A stretch of DNA of 64,000 nucleotides from Klebsiella sp. BIGb0407 (GCF_024807845.1 NZ_JANUEQ010000006.1:248001-312000); one strand, 5' to 3'. Positions 8,068 through 17,514 are shown, counted from the first letter of the stretch. Translations and numbers: made by a program. The notes: generated from the sequence alone by a model not told the origin.

Positions 8068-11000
8068 TTAAAGCTCAGGCATAGCCCAATCCAGAATGTA
8101 GTCATCTTCTGACTGATCCTCACTGGAGCTGTCTTCTGAATCCGGATAGGCGTCAAGCACTGGCAGAGCCTCACCGGAGTCGTCTTCTGAATCCAGATCG
8201 TAATAAATCTCTGACAGATCCTCATCAGAATTGTCCTCCCACTGTAAGTTCGCTGGGACACTGTTAATCCAGTCATATATAGTACTTAGGGGTTTATTTA
8301 GTATTTCTGAAATCTCTTTTGCAGATTTTCCTTGTCGTCTTAATTCCAGTGCCTCTTTTTTTATTGAAGCCTTGTTGGGTGTTGTTGAATTAATTTTTTT
8401 CCAGATATTAAGCTTGTGATGTACAGTTCTTAGGGGTTTATTTAGTATTTCTGAAATTTCTTTTGCAGATTTTCCCTGCTGGTATAATTCTATCATCCTG
8501 TTATGTATTGAAACCTTCTCAGTTATTTCTAGATTAGATTTTTTCCAAATTTTGTATTCATGATAATAACGTAGTCCTGAAGAGGAAAGACCTGTTTTTA
8601 TTTGTATTTCGTGAATGCTTAATTTACCTTCACGCAAAAGCGATCTGGCTTCATCAAATTGTTTTTTTCTCGCTTCATATGTTGTTTTTAATTTTTCATC
8701 ACCCTCTCTTAACTGACTGGAATGTTGAATGACAGACTTACGCTCTTTGCTGAGTTTATGAGAAAAAATCCCCTTGGTTCCTATATTGTTTTTTAATAGA
8801 AGCAATTCAGCATCAAGATCTATATCATGGGAAGATTTAATATGACGTATGTTGGGAACCAAATTAACTAATGCTTCTTCAGCATTATCGTGAATTTTTA
8901 TAATATTAATGCCATTATCAGTTGCCCATTTTTGTAGATTATTTTCCTCTTGTGGGCTGTTGAATACAATATGTGAATTATTCTTATCGTCCAGACCAAT
9001 AACTATTTTATTTGCAGAGTCTTTATAGGAGGTTAACTGATTTTTAGCCTCAGATAAATAATGACTCATTATCACCTCTGATTTTGATTTTATAGGTTGA
9101 ACTGTACTGTGAGTTTTACGTAATTCACTTATTTCATCTAGCAAGGATTTCTCTGTATTTTGAATTTTTTCGGAGGCTGCTATATATCGAAGTTTCTTTT
9201 GTAATAAAATGAATGATTCATAAGAAATATTTGTCTGTAATTGAATTTCTTGTCTCGAGTATCCGCTTGTAATCATTTGTTTTATTTTTTCTTCCTCTTC
9301 TTTCTTTAGTGGATTACGTGATTTTGCGAATTTTAATTTATACTCATCCATAGAGCGTAATGTTGAAACTGGTATATTTGTTTTTTGTGATATCTTTTTA
9401 AGATCTTCATTGGTTAATGAGTTTTTTTCATTCATAAAACTAATAGCCATACTTTGTGAGTATTCTCGTTCTATCTTTCTATTTCGCATGATTACTTGTA
9501 TTTCAGGCCAGTGCTTTATTGTTGTGTGTGGAATTCCCGTTTTTCTTGCAACCTTGCTTACTGATAAACCCAAGTTTAATAAACGAATTGCCCATATTTG
9601 AGGTGATTCCGAAGGTAGTTGTAATAGATTATTCCTGAAAGGATTCAATACAATTACAGACTGAGTTCGACTTGCTCCGGAAGTTGATGGTAGCTCTGAG
9701 CACAGGTTAGAATTATCAGCTCTCTTTACTCTACGGATATTATTGCCAATATCTATTGGTTGCCTCATGAAAATATTTTTATCGGAGCGTGTATTTCTAA
9801 TTAAATTATTAGTAAGCATAGATGAGACAGGTGCCAGTATGCCATTTTTCAGACATTCATATTTAGTACCAAATTTTTCTCCTGTTATTGGGTTTTTCGC
9901 CACGTAAATATTTTGATTGTTTTTTGCTTTAATAATGGCAACAGGTATCTCCCGTTTTGTTCCTGGCAATATTCCCGTTGTCATTGCACTTGATGTTTCC
10001 TGAGAAATTTTAGTGATTCTGGCATCAAGTTTTTTTGCTAAAGTCATTGTTTTTGAATTCTGGAACATCGAATTTATTATTTTTAGTCCATACTGTCTAC
10101 TGACTTTCACTGTACGAGCGAGAAGTGAAAAGCCAGGATCCAGGGTCATAAGCGCGGTTTTTCCCAGTGAAGTCAGCTCCATGGTCGTTGGAAGAGTGAC
10201 TTCCTGTAGTATATTTTTCCCTACGGCTCTGATTCCCTGTTTCCCCCCTATAGCTGTATTGATGAGACATCCTCTGACCAGACTCAGACCAAATTTTCCA
10301 CCAAGAATTGAGGCTTGTCCTATAAGGGGAATCATTGATATTGTATCTAGCATGCAGGCAGGAATCGCCTTTTTAGGATTACCTTGAATACCATGTTCAA
10401 TACATTCATAAAAAGGAATGTATTTTTTTATCTTGTTCCATTTTGCTTGTAGATCAGATTTATCATTACCTTTTTCATAAAGATTATTAAATAATTCGGT
10501 ACGGTGGATATGACTTAGTGTATCGATAAGAGATTTGATATGATCACTTTCTGTTGTCAGAGCGGTCTTGAGGAGTGAGAATGATTCGTTGAAATTTTTA
10601 AATAATCCAATATGTTCATAAGTACTCTCTAAATCTGGGTGGAAGATATTATTTATACGATAATCAATAAGGTTACGATCTAAATGAATTATTCTGTAAC
10701 CTTCCTGACTACCTCTCAGTTCTTGTAATGCATATATTCTTTCTTGTTTATCTTGGCTAACTGAAAAAAGATCTACATTGTTCAGTATGATATCTCCTGG
10801 AAGATCATCTATTATATGTCCTCCCGCAATCATGGCTTTGAGATTTATTTTTAGTTTCACATTGTGTATCATGGTTCTGGGTGAGGATATAAACTCTAAA
10901 TCATATTCTGTTAACGCATTGAAAGCGGATAAAATAAAGTATTTATCAATCTCATAAAAGCTATTTGCAGCAGCCGTAGTTAACTTTTGGTACTCATTTT

Positions 11001-12669
11001 CTAAACTTCCCGGTGCGCTATCGCAAGGTTTGATATAACCACTCAGATAGAGCTGTTTTGCAGCATTTTTAATTCCTTTGGCACTGAATTTATCTGGTTC
11101 TAAATGAGAGCAATTTTCTATTATAGAATCTGCTAGTCTCCCCTTAGATAACCATTTATTTATTTCGGAATGATAGAGGTTGTATTTTTTTTCAAAATCC
11201 TTTCTTACCTCCATCTCTATTTTATAGTTTAAGTACTTCTCGGTAATATCAGCATCATTCATCTTTTCATTTTCTTTTGACTCTGGGGTACTTGTCGAAT
11301 AAAATAAAATTGCTGGTGTTGTAAAATATGCCATTTGATCTATATGAATGCCTTCAATCATAGCTAAAATCCATATTTCCTTACCCGTTGATATTATTTC
11401 CTCGGTGGTGATGTTTTTTTCTTCAATATCATTGATGAAACGTGATCCAGCATATAAATTAGCGAAGTCATCATGATTTAACGGTATGGAGGTAGTTTGC
11501 TTATCCTTGAATACGAGAAAAGGCATCTCCTCTAACAGGATTTCTTTCCACATTATGGACAAGAATGATTTTTCAAATTTTGATAATTTATTAATATGAA
11601 AAGATCTAACTTCAGGCAGCCTGTCCACAGGTAACAGGCGATGAATATCATTGATGGTATAGTTTTTTGATATATCCATTTTAATTTTACTATCAAGGTA
11701 TTTTTCAGGCGTTGCGCCAATAATATTCTGGAAAACCCAATATCTAACTACCGATTCTGCTTGTTGGATGGACAGTATCTCATCTTCATTTTCGCCATAT
11801 ATTCCGCTATCAGCAAGAATGGTTTGTGCCAGAGATTTTGTCCTGGATGTATATTCTATATTGCGGTTTTCACTGTTATAAAGATGCATTGATATTTCAT
11901 AAAGCATTTTTTCCTTAGTGATTGGTTTATTAAAGGGGAGTGCTCCTTTATCACGTAGCATATTTTTTACTCTATCATTTGTTATTTTTAGAGTAAATTT
12001 AATATCGTCTTTCCATTGAACATCATTATATGTAGGTGTAGATGCAGATAGATGCCGCCGGTGATGGCGGAGCCTGTTAGCCACATCATCATGATAAAGG
12101 GTATGATGGCCGAATGCGTCTTCAAGACTTCCGCCAGTTTCCTGAATAGTAGAGGCAGTCCCTGATCGTTGGCTATTTTTTGGAGTACCAGAGGTCGCTG
12201 TCCCTGCATGATAATACTTATACCCCGCATATCCCACCCCACCCAGCACACCGGTACCCGCCAGCAAACCAGCCCCGACCAAGCAACGTTGTAGCAGGCT
12301 TCCTTTCCAAGCCTGAGGGACGGAGGGTTCACTATTGGGGGTAGAAAGTGAATGCGCTTTCTGACGCAGGGCTTCACCCTGGGTAAGGATCTCCTGCAGT
12401 TCAGTTCCTTCTTCGTCGCTGATATTACCACCGGAATTTTTGTCTCCTGAACCCTGAAGGCAGCGCCAGACGCGAGTCAGAAACCCATCAGTTACAGGTA
12501 CTGAAGTATTTTTATTAATGAGTAATGTTTGTGTGCTGTTACGAATAATGTGTATATCTGAAGTGAGGGGAGATGATTCAATGTGATTCTGTGCAATATC
12601 CTCATCTACGTTAATTTTTCCAGGAACAGGGTTTGCAGAGGTTTCTTTCACTATATTATTACTAAGCAT
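8068..12669 (-). CDS. Giant effector/toxin-like protein with C-terminal helix-turn-helix repeat array and acidic tail
   Basis: A 1533-aa protein I cannot assign to a named family. There is no Sec signal peptide. A glycine-zipper-like hydrophobic segment (127-150, VGAGLLAGTGVLGG...) is followed by a basic cluster RLRHHRRHL. Residues 1 to about 990 align throughout with the neighbouring 1382-aa protein, including a central IPFYEC ... MIPLIGQA block near 750-785 and a furin-like RVKR at 980-983. After that the two diverge. Here the C-terminal 550 residues hold about six helix-turn-helix-like units, such as LSVSKVARKTGIPHTTIKHW and QGKSAKEISEILNKPLRTVH, the last two nearly identical. The last 65 or so residues are rich in Asp, Glu and Ser and end DDYILDWAMPEL. 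The start follows CGGAG at 6 nt. DNA is A+T-rich relative to its flanks, suggesting horizontal transfer. It could be a secreted effector; function and secretion route are unknown. Confidence 0.85.
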   Translation of the reverse strand: MLSNNIVKETSANPVPGKINVDEDIAQNHIESSPLTSDIHIIRNSTQTLLINKNTSVPVTDGFLTRVWRCLQGSGDKNSGGNISDEEGTELQEILTQGEALRQKAHSLSTPNSEPSVPQAWKGSLLQRCLVGAGLLAGTGVLGGVGYAGYKYYHAGTATSGTPKNSQRSGTASTIQETGGSLEDAFGHHTLYHDDVANRLRHHRRHLSASTPTYNDVQWKDDIKFTLKITNDRVKNMLRDKGALPFNKPITKEKMLYEISMHLYNSENRNIEYTSRTKSLAQTILADSGIYGENEDEILSIQQAESVVRYWVFQNIIGATPEKYLDSKIKMDISKNYTINDIHRLLPVDRLPEVRSFHINKLSKFEKSFLSIMWKEILLEEMPFLVFKDKQTTSIPLNHDDFANLYAGSRFINDIEEKNITTEEIISTGKEIWILAMIEGIHIDQMAYFTTPAILFYSTSTPESKENEKMNDADITEKYLNYKIEMEVRKDFEKKYNLYHSEINKWLSKGRLADSIIENCSHLEPDKFSAKGIKNAAKQLYLSGYIKPCDSAPGSLENEYQKLTTAAANSFYEIDKYFILSAFNALTEYDLEFISSPRTMIHNVKLKINLKAMIAGGHIIDDLPGDIILNNVDLFSVSQDKQERIYALQELRGSQEGYRIIHLDRNLIDYRINNIFHPDLESTYEHIGLFKNFNESFSLLKTALTTESDHIKSLIDTLSHIHRTELFNNLYEKGNDKSDLQAKWNKIKKYIPFYECIEHGIQGNPKKAIPACMLDTISMIPLIGQASILGGKFGLSLVRGCLINTAIGGKQGIRAVGKNILQEVTLPTTMELTSLGKTALMTLDPGFSLLARTVKVSRQYGLKIINSMFQNSKTMTLAKKLDARITKISQETSSAMTTGILPGTKREIPVAIIKAKNNQNIYVAKNPITGEKFGTKYECLKNGILAPVSSMLTNNLIRNTRSDKNIFMRQPIDIGNNIRRVKRADNSNLCSELPSTSGASRTQSVIVLNPFRNNLLQLPSESPQIWAIRLLNLGLSVSKVARKTGIPHTTIKHWPEIQVIMRNRKIEREYSQSMAISFMNEKNSLTNEDLKKISQKTNIPVSTLRSMDEYKLKFAKSRNPLKKEEEEKIKQMITSGYSRQEIQLQTNISYESFILLQKKLRYIAASEKIQNTEKSLLDEISELRKTHSTVQPIKSKSEVIMSHYLSEAKNQLTSYKDSANKIVIGLDDKNNSHIVFNSPQEENNLQKWATDNGINIIKIHDNAEEALVNLVPNIRHIKSSHDIDLDAELLLLKNNIGTKGIFSHKLSKERKSVIQHSSQLREGDEKLKTTYEARKKQFDEARSLLREGKLSIHEIQIKTGLSSSGLRYYHEYKIWKKSNLEITEKVSIHNRMIELYQQGKSAKEISEILNKPLRTVHHKLNIWKKINSTTPNKASIKKEALELRRQGKSAKEISEILNKPLSTIYDWINSVPANLQWEDNSDEDLSEIYYDLDSEDDSGEALPVLDAYPDSEDSSSEDQSEDDYILDWAMPEL
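8285..8478 (-). repeat. Two near-identical 50-bp repeat units within the helix-turn-helix array
   Basis: Bases 8285-8334 and 8429-8478 match at 48 of 50 positions, with a 144-nt (48-codon) period. Each encodes the unit GKSAKEISEILNKPL. Such DNA-level identity indicates recent in-frame duplication or gene conversion, while the four earlier units of the array have diverged. Confidence 0.9.
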
Positions 12670-12890
12670 CGGTTTTTCTCCGTGATTGAGTTAAATAGTG
12701 ACTACTACGATATTGATAGCAGCTATATGGATGTTGTTTTTTATGGTGCTATTTTTATATTAAATAACATCACAGTATGGTTTTGGTGGAGGGGAGATAC
12801 TCACTGGTGCGACAGTTTTCACCCGGTAATTCAAGGGGTAGTGGACAGTATTACGTATATTCTGAAAAGACCTGTGCTCAGTTTATCTTA
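12670..12890 (-). promoter_or_regulatory. 5' region of the 1533-aa gene, duplicated upstream of its paralogue
   Basis: This leader is clearly homologous to the leader of the 1382-aa gene (17111-17290). Shared parts are the ribosome-binding segment, the phrase ATGTTGTTTTTTATGGTG, and an inverted repeat TGGTGCTATTT/AAATAACATCA near 12744-12772 that here has two mismatches. No gene lies in the 292 bp between the two giant genes. Conservation of the leader implies common regulation. Confidence 0.7.
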
Positions 12891-12961
12891 ATCTGTCCGT
12901 TTTAGGGTTGAGTCATGCTATTAATTATAATCTTGTATAATAATATGTTGTCAGTTTTAAG

Positions 12962-15900
12962 TTATATATTACCCCTGACTACGCTAAGGGGACCATCATG
13001 ATGGTGAACTGATGTGGCGAGGTCTGCGATAATATCTACCAGAAAATCTGCATTTTCTATGAAGATATTTGCTCTTAATACCGAATCACTCTTAATGATC
13101 TCTTTGAGTTCATGTTTATCAACATTGAAATGAGTGGAATCCTTGTAATATTTCAGGAAAGACTCATCAAAGTCGATATATTGATTATTAATTCCCAGTG
13201 CAGCATCATTAAATTCTTCTATAGCATTTGTAGTATCAGTGTGACCATTGACAGAAAAATCGAATGTTCCAGATATATGTGATACTTCATGTAATACCGT
13301 GGTATGGAGTTTAGTGGGGATATCTGCAGGACTGAAGTAGTCAGCCATAATAATAACCTTTCTACCCGTATCCTTTTTGTATACAAATGAGATTAATTTT
13401 CTGTAATCATTAATGTAGTCGTGTGAATCTATATTTGCTGATGCGAGATAGATATTGTTAATTTCATTTTTAAAGTAATCCTTCATATTTCGCACATGGT
13501 ATTTTAACCTGTTAATGGATTCCTTTTTTATAAAGGATAAAATATTGGCATCAACTATAGTATGAAGTTTCATTTTCTGAGCTAAATAATCTTTTATTTT
13601 CAATAGGTTTTTATTGGGTTGTAATAAATCATCCACTTGTTGTTTTTCTATTAACTGAAATTGACTATCCAGATCATCAACAAGTTTTTTTGCCAGTAAT
13701 ATTGCTTCCTTATACTCTGGGATATTATCTCTTAGCTGTGAAAAACTTGCTGGGATTGATTCTATATTCTGATTGAAACGGTATAGCATAACACTATCTT
13801 TATTATAAGTATGCCAGATGAGTTTTTTGATATATTTTCCTGCAGGAGAGAAATCAGATAAAAGATGTGGCCGTTCTACAGGCTTTCGTTTATTTCCTTT
13901 TATTATAAAGTTCGTTGCTGGTGGCATGGTTTTTTCTGGAGGTAAAAAATTCATTCGCGGTGGAATACTCTTTATATCTGTTATTTTAATCAGCGGATTG
14001 ACGGCAATGACAGTCTGAGCTGCTCTTGAGGTTGATGGTTTCTCAGAACATAGCTTATGTTTATTTCCTGTTCTTTTAACTCTGCTAATATTATTATAAT
14101 TAATATTTATCGGTTTCCTGAGATGAATTTTTTCATCAGCGCGTTTATTTCTAATTAGAGTAGTAGTGAATGAGGGGGAAACAGGCGTCAGTATTCCATT
14201 TTGCGTACAGGTATATTTAGTACCAAATTTTTCTCCTGTTTCCGGGTTTGTTTTTACATAAACATCTTTTCCCCTCCGTTTTCCAATAGTAGTAACAGGC
14301 ACCTCCAGTTTTGTTCCCGGTAACATTCCGACAACCTGTGTACCTGACGTTGTATGGGGGAGATGGATAACTCTAAGAAAAAGATTGTTGGCCAGGTCAG
14401 AATGTTTTTTATCACGGGAAATCAGCGCTACTATTTTTTTACCAAACTGCCTGCTTGTGAAGCTTGCGATCTTTGTCATTATTTCAAAACCAGGATCCAG
14501 GACCCTGAGAGCCTCTTTTCCTACTGAGGTGAGTTCCACTGCCGTTGGCAGACTGACCTCCCTGAGTATACTTTTTCCAGAAGCATTAATTCCTTGTTTG
14601 CCCAGAGTAGCCATACCCTTGTGAATTCCCAGGGTTAGTCCCGTACCAAACTTAACACTCAGTTTTGCTGCCTGGCCAAGAAGAGGAATTAATGATACGG
14701 CATCTAAAGTACATTCAAAACTCGACGCTACAATATTTTTTTCAATAATACTATTGGTACAGTCGTAAAAAGGAATGATATGTTTAACGATATGCCATAC
14801 TCTCTGTAAGTCAGAATATTCATTGCCGAAATTATAAAGGTCGTTAAAAAGAGTCATGCGGTGACTATCACATAGGGAGTCAATAAGCGGTTCAATATTT
14901 CCGTGTTCTGTTTCAATCAGTTCTTTATCGATTTTAAATGATTCATTGAACGTATATCTGTCAAGGTAAAAGAACATATAATATATGTATTTCAAATCCC
15001 CGGGGAAAAACCATGGCGGATTTTTTTTGTGAATAAAGTCATCATCAAAAATATCATTTTTCAGATAATCATGGAGGTTACGATCTACACGAATTAACTT
15101 GTAATATTCACGATTGCTTTGTGTCTCCTTTAAAGCATATATTCTTTCTTGTATATCTTGTTGAACAGAAAAAATAACTGTGCTGTTTAGCGGTACGTTT
15201 ATTTCTTTAGCAGGATTTCCATTCTTTATGAACCTTGTCAGGTAACTGGAATTTACTAATATTTTACTCCGATATATTACAGAATCAGGGGAAGATATAA
15301 ATGCCTGTTCATCTGCAGGTAGAGCACTCAATGCAGGGAGAATAAGATATTTATCAAGCTTACGAAAGCTATCAGCAACATGGGTTGTCAGCTGAGTATA
15401 TTCATCATCCAGATCCTCTGGTGCACTGTCACAGGGTTTCCTCAAACCATTCAGATAATGTTGTTTTGCAAAGACTTCTGCTGCTTCTCGTTTCTGGGCG
15501 GGAGTTTGTATTATTTTAGGGTCATAGATAGAGCCAGGCATCAGCTCGGGGCAATTTGCTATAATCTCATCGGCCAGATCTCCCTTAGTGAGCCATGATG
15601 ATACTGCTGAAAGATAATTATTGTATTTTTCATTAATGTCTTTTTCTACAGAGTTGATTTTTGAACGATAGTTTAGATAGTTGTTAATTATATCAATGTC
15701 ATCCTGGTTTTTATTTTTAGTCTCCTCTGATGATAAAGTATAAAAGAAAATTGCGGGTGTTCGGTAATATTCTATTTTATCTTCGGAAATACCCTCTGTT
15801 ATAGCTGAGTCCCACAATGATTTACCCGTTAATATTATATCATCAGCGGAAAATCCTTCTCCCTGGATATTGTTTATAAAACCTGATCCTGAATATAAGT

Positions 15901-17110
15901 TAGCGAAATCAAAATCATTTAATAGTATCGATTTTATTCTTTGATCGCTGAGTCCCAGAAATGGCATCTCCTCCAATAGGCATGTTTTCCACATTAACTG
16001 TAAGGAAGATTGCTCAGATTGCGTTAACCTGCCAGGGCGGAACTGCCCCACCACCGGAAGGCTATCCGCAGGCAGCAGGCGATGAATATCATCGACGGTA
16101 TAGCTCCTCGATATATCTGAATTTATTTTATTTGTAATATAAACTTCAGGCGTCGTTCCAAGGATATTTTGGAATATCCAGTATCGGACTACCGATGCTG
16201 ATTGTTGATTGGAAAGATTTTCATTAGGTTTTTCACCGTATATCCCACTACCAAAAAGTATTTTCTGTGACAAGGTTTTTATCTTATCTTCATTTTCGGG
16301 ATGGATGTTTTCGTCATAATGAAGATACTGCGATAGCGCATGAAGCATTTTTTCTTTATGCTTTGATCTCTTGTTTAATAATAATCCTTCACGATAGAGT
16401 AGTTTTATTATGCGGCGATTAATTTTTTTGAGAGCGTTGTGAAAATTATTTTTCCATTCGCCATCATTTAAGTTCGATGCCGTAGTGTTATAGCCAGGCG
16501 CAAACAGATGCCGGCGATGATGGCGGGTTCTGTTAGTCGGGTCCTCAAGACCTCTGTGGTAACTCTCAGGCATTTTGGCGGCCTCCGGAGTGCTATGGGG
16601 TGGCCGTGGTTGCAGACTCTTTCCTGGGGGATGAGTGCTTGATGTCCCGGAATTATAATACTTATACCCCGCATATCCCGCCCCACTCAGTATTCCGCTA
16701 CCCGTCAGTAAACCCGCTCCGACCAGGCAACGTTTTAACAGACTACCTTTCCAGGCTTGAGGAATAGAGGCCTCGTTACTCAAGCCCGAAAATGAATGGG
16801 CTTGCTGACGCAGGACTTCACCCTGGGTAAGGATCTCCTGTAGTTCAGTTCCTTCTTCGTCGCTGAAATTGTCACCGGAATGCTTACCGCCTGCAGCCTG
16901 AAGACAGCACCAGATGCGAGTCAGGAACCCATCGGTGACAGGTTCAGGAGTATTTTTCTGAATGAATAACTTTTGTGGGCTGTTACTGAGGGAACCTATC
17001 TCCGAAGTGAGTGGCGATGATTCACTGTTATTCTGAAGAATATCATCATCCACTTTATATCTGCCTTGAAGAGGGCTTGTAGATGGTTCTTTCACTGTAT
17101 GGCTGAGCAT
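12962..17110 (-). CDS. Giant effector/toxin-like protein with C-terminal HExxH zinc-metalloprotease-like domain
   Basis: A 1382-aa paralogue of the downstream 1533-aa protein. The common part includes an N-terminal PVTDGFLTRIWCCLQ and DEEGTELQEILTQGE block, a glycine-zipper hydrophobic segment (126-150), a basic TRHHRRHL cluster, a central IPFYDC ... LIPLLGQA block near 777-810, the NPETGEKFGTKY strand region, and RVKR at 1010-1013. The remaining 369 residues are unrelated to the sister protein. They contain LHEVSHISGTFDF with an HExxH motif (His1274, Glu1275, His1278), followed closely by GTFD, which recalls the GTxD element of aspzincin-like M35 peptidases; Asp1284 is a candidate third zinc ligand. 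There is no Sec signal and no recognisable immunity gene. CGGAG precedes the ATG. Probably a horizontally acquired secreted toxin; the target is unknown. Confidence 0.85.
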   Translation of the reverse strand: MLSHTVKEPSTSPLQGRYKVDDDILQNNSESSPLTSEIGSLSNSPQKLFIQKNTPEPVTDGFLTRIWCCLQAAGGKHSGDNFSDEEGTELQEILTQGEVLRQQAHSFSGLSNEASIPQAWKGSLLKRCLVGAGLLTGSGILSGAGYAGYKYYNSGTSSTHPPGKSLQPRPPHSTPEAAKMPESYHRGLEDPTNRTRHHRRHLFAPGYNTTASNLNDGEWKNNFHNALKKINRRIIKLLYREGLLLNKRSKHKEKMLHALSQYLHYDENIHPENEDKIKTLSQKILFGSGIYGEKPNENLSNQQSASVVRYWIFQNILGTTPEVYITNKINSDISRSYTVDDIHRLLPADSLPVVGQFRPGRLTQSEQSSLQLMWKTCLLEEMPFLGLSDQRIKSILLNDFDFANLYSGSGFINNIQGEGFSADDIILTGKSLWDSAITEGISEDKIEYYRTPAIFFYTLSSEETKNKNQDDIDIINNYLNYRSKINSVEKDINEKYNNYLSAVSSWLTKGDLADEIIANCPELMPGSIYDPKIIQTPAQKREAAEVFAKQHYLNGLRKPCDSAPEDLDDEYTQLTTHVADSFRKLDKYLILPALSALPADEQAFISSPDSVIYRSKILVNSSYLTRFIKNGNPAKEINVPLNSTVIFSVQQDIQERIYALKETQSNREYYKLIRVDRNLHDYLKNDIFDDDFIHKKNPPWFFPGDLKYIYYMFFYLDRYTFNESFKIDKELIETEHGNIEPLIDSLCDSHRMTLFNDLYNFGNEYSDLQRVWHIVKHIIPFYDCTNSIIEKNIVASSFECTLDAVSLIPLLGQAAKLSVKFGTGLTLGIHKGMATLGKQGINASGKSILREVSLPTAVELTSVGKEALRVLDPGFEIMTKIASFTSRQFGKKIVALISRDKKHSDLANNLFLRVIHLPHTTSGTQVVGMLPGTKLEVPVTTIGKRRGKDVYVKTNPETGEKFGTKYTCTQNGILTPVSPSFTTTLIRNKRADEKIHLRKPININYNNISRVKRTGNKHKLCSEKPSTSRAAQTVIAVNPLIKITDIKSIPPRMNFLPPEKTMPPATNFIIKGNKRKPVERPHLLSDFSPAGKYIKKLIWHTYNKDSVMLYRFNQNIESIPASFSQLRDNIPEYKEAILLAKKLVDDLDSQFQLIEKQQVDDLLQPNKNLLKIKDYLAQKMKLHTIVDANILSFIKKESINRLKYHVRNMKDYFKNEINNIYLASANIDSHDYINDYRKLISFVYKKDTGRKVIIMADYFSPADIPTKLHTTVLHEVSHISGTFDFSVNGHTDTTNAIEEFNDAALGINNQYIDFDESFLKYYKDSTHFNVDKHELKEIIKSDSVLRANIFIENADFLVDIIADLATSVHHHDGPLSVVRGNI

Positions 17111-17514
17111 TTTTTTCTCCGTGATTGAGCGAAATAATGACTACTGCCATAGAGATGTTGTTTTTTATGGTGTTATTTTTATATTAAATAACACCACAAT
17201 ATGGCAAAGGCGATTTGGAGATACTCGCTGGTGTGATAGTTTTCATCGGGTCGCTTGGGGCTGAAGGCGGTACTACCTGTACTTCTGAGAAAACACATTT
17301 TTGGTTATAAAAAGCAACATTTCTGGTTTGCAGAGTAGTTGCCACATGCTTCATCGACAGGCACAATCGTCGCCCAATATTCTTGGTATGGCGGGGCTAA
17401 AACCACCGTATTGAGTACAGAATTGTCTCAGATTGGCCTGATACCATTAATATCAGGCACAGCCTTAGTTATATTGTACCAAGTAACAATTCACCAACAG
17501 GAAATTCACATACC
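17111..17514. promoter_or_regulatory. Divergent intergenic region between the 1382-aa gene and the lipoprotein gene
   Basis: A 404-bp stretch without a credible gene. The left 180 bp is the conserved leader of the giant genes. It contains a perfect 11-bp inverted repeat, TGGTGTTATTT (17168-17178) with AAATAACACCA (17186-17196), which could be an operator or a 5' UTR hairpin. The right part holds another perfect 8-bp inverted repeat, GCCTGATA (17436-17443) with TATCAGGC (17451-17458), and a TATATT box about 40 bp before the lipoprotein start. Confidence 0.65.

Noticed and set aside
12040-12080. RHHRRHL basic cluster as a nuclear localisation signal in the giant proteins
   Set aside because: Short and His-rich, next to a membrane-like segment; present in both paralogues and more likely a topology or processing signal. 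Too weak to claim.
12583-12891. 102-codon + strand frame spanning the start of the 1533-aa gene, considered as an immunity or antitoxin gene
   Set aside because: It overlaps the start and leader of the opposite gene, the equivalent frame is not kept in the duplicated leader at 17111-17290, and it has no plausible ribosome-binding site.
17184-17366. 60-codon minus-strand frame upstream of the 1382-aa gene
   Set aside because: Lies in the leader region, has no ribosome-binding site and no conserved counterpart in the other leader.
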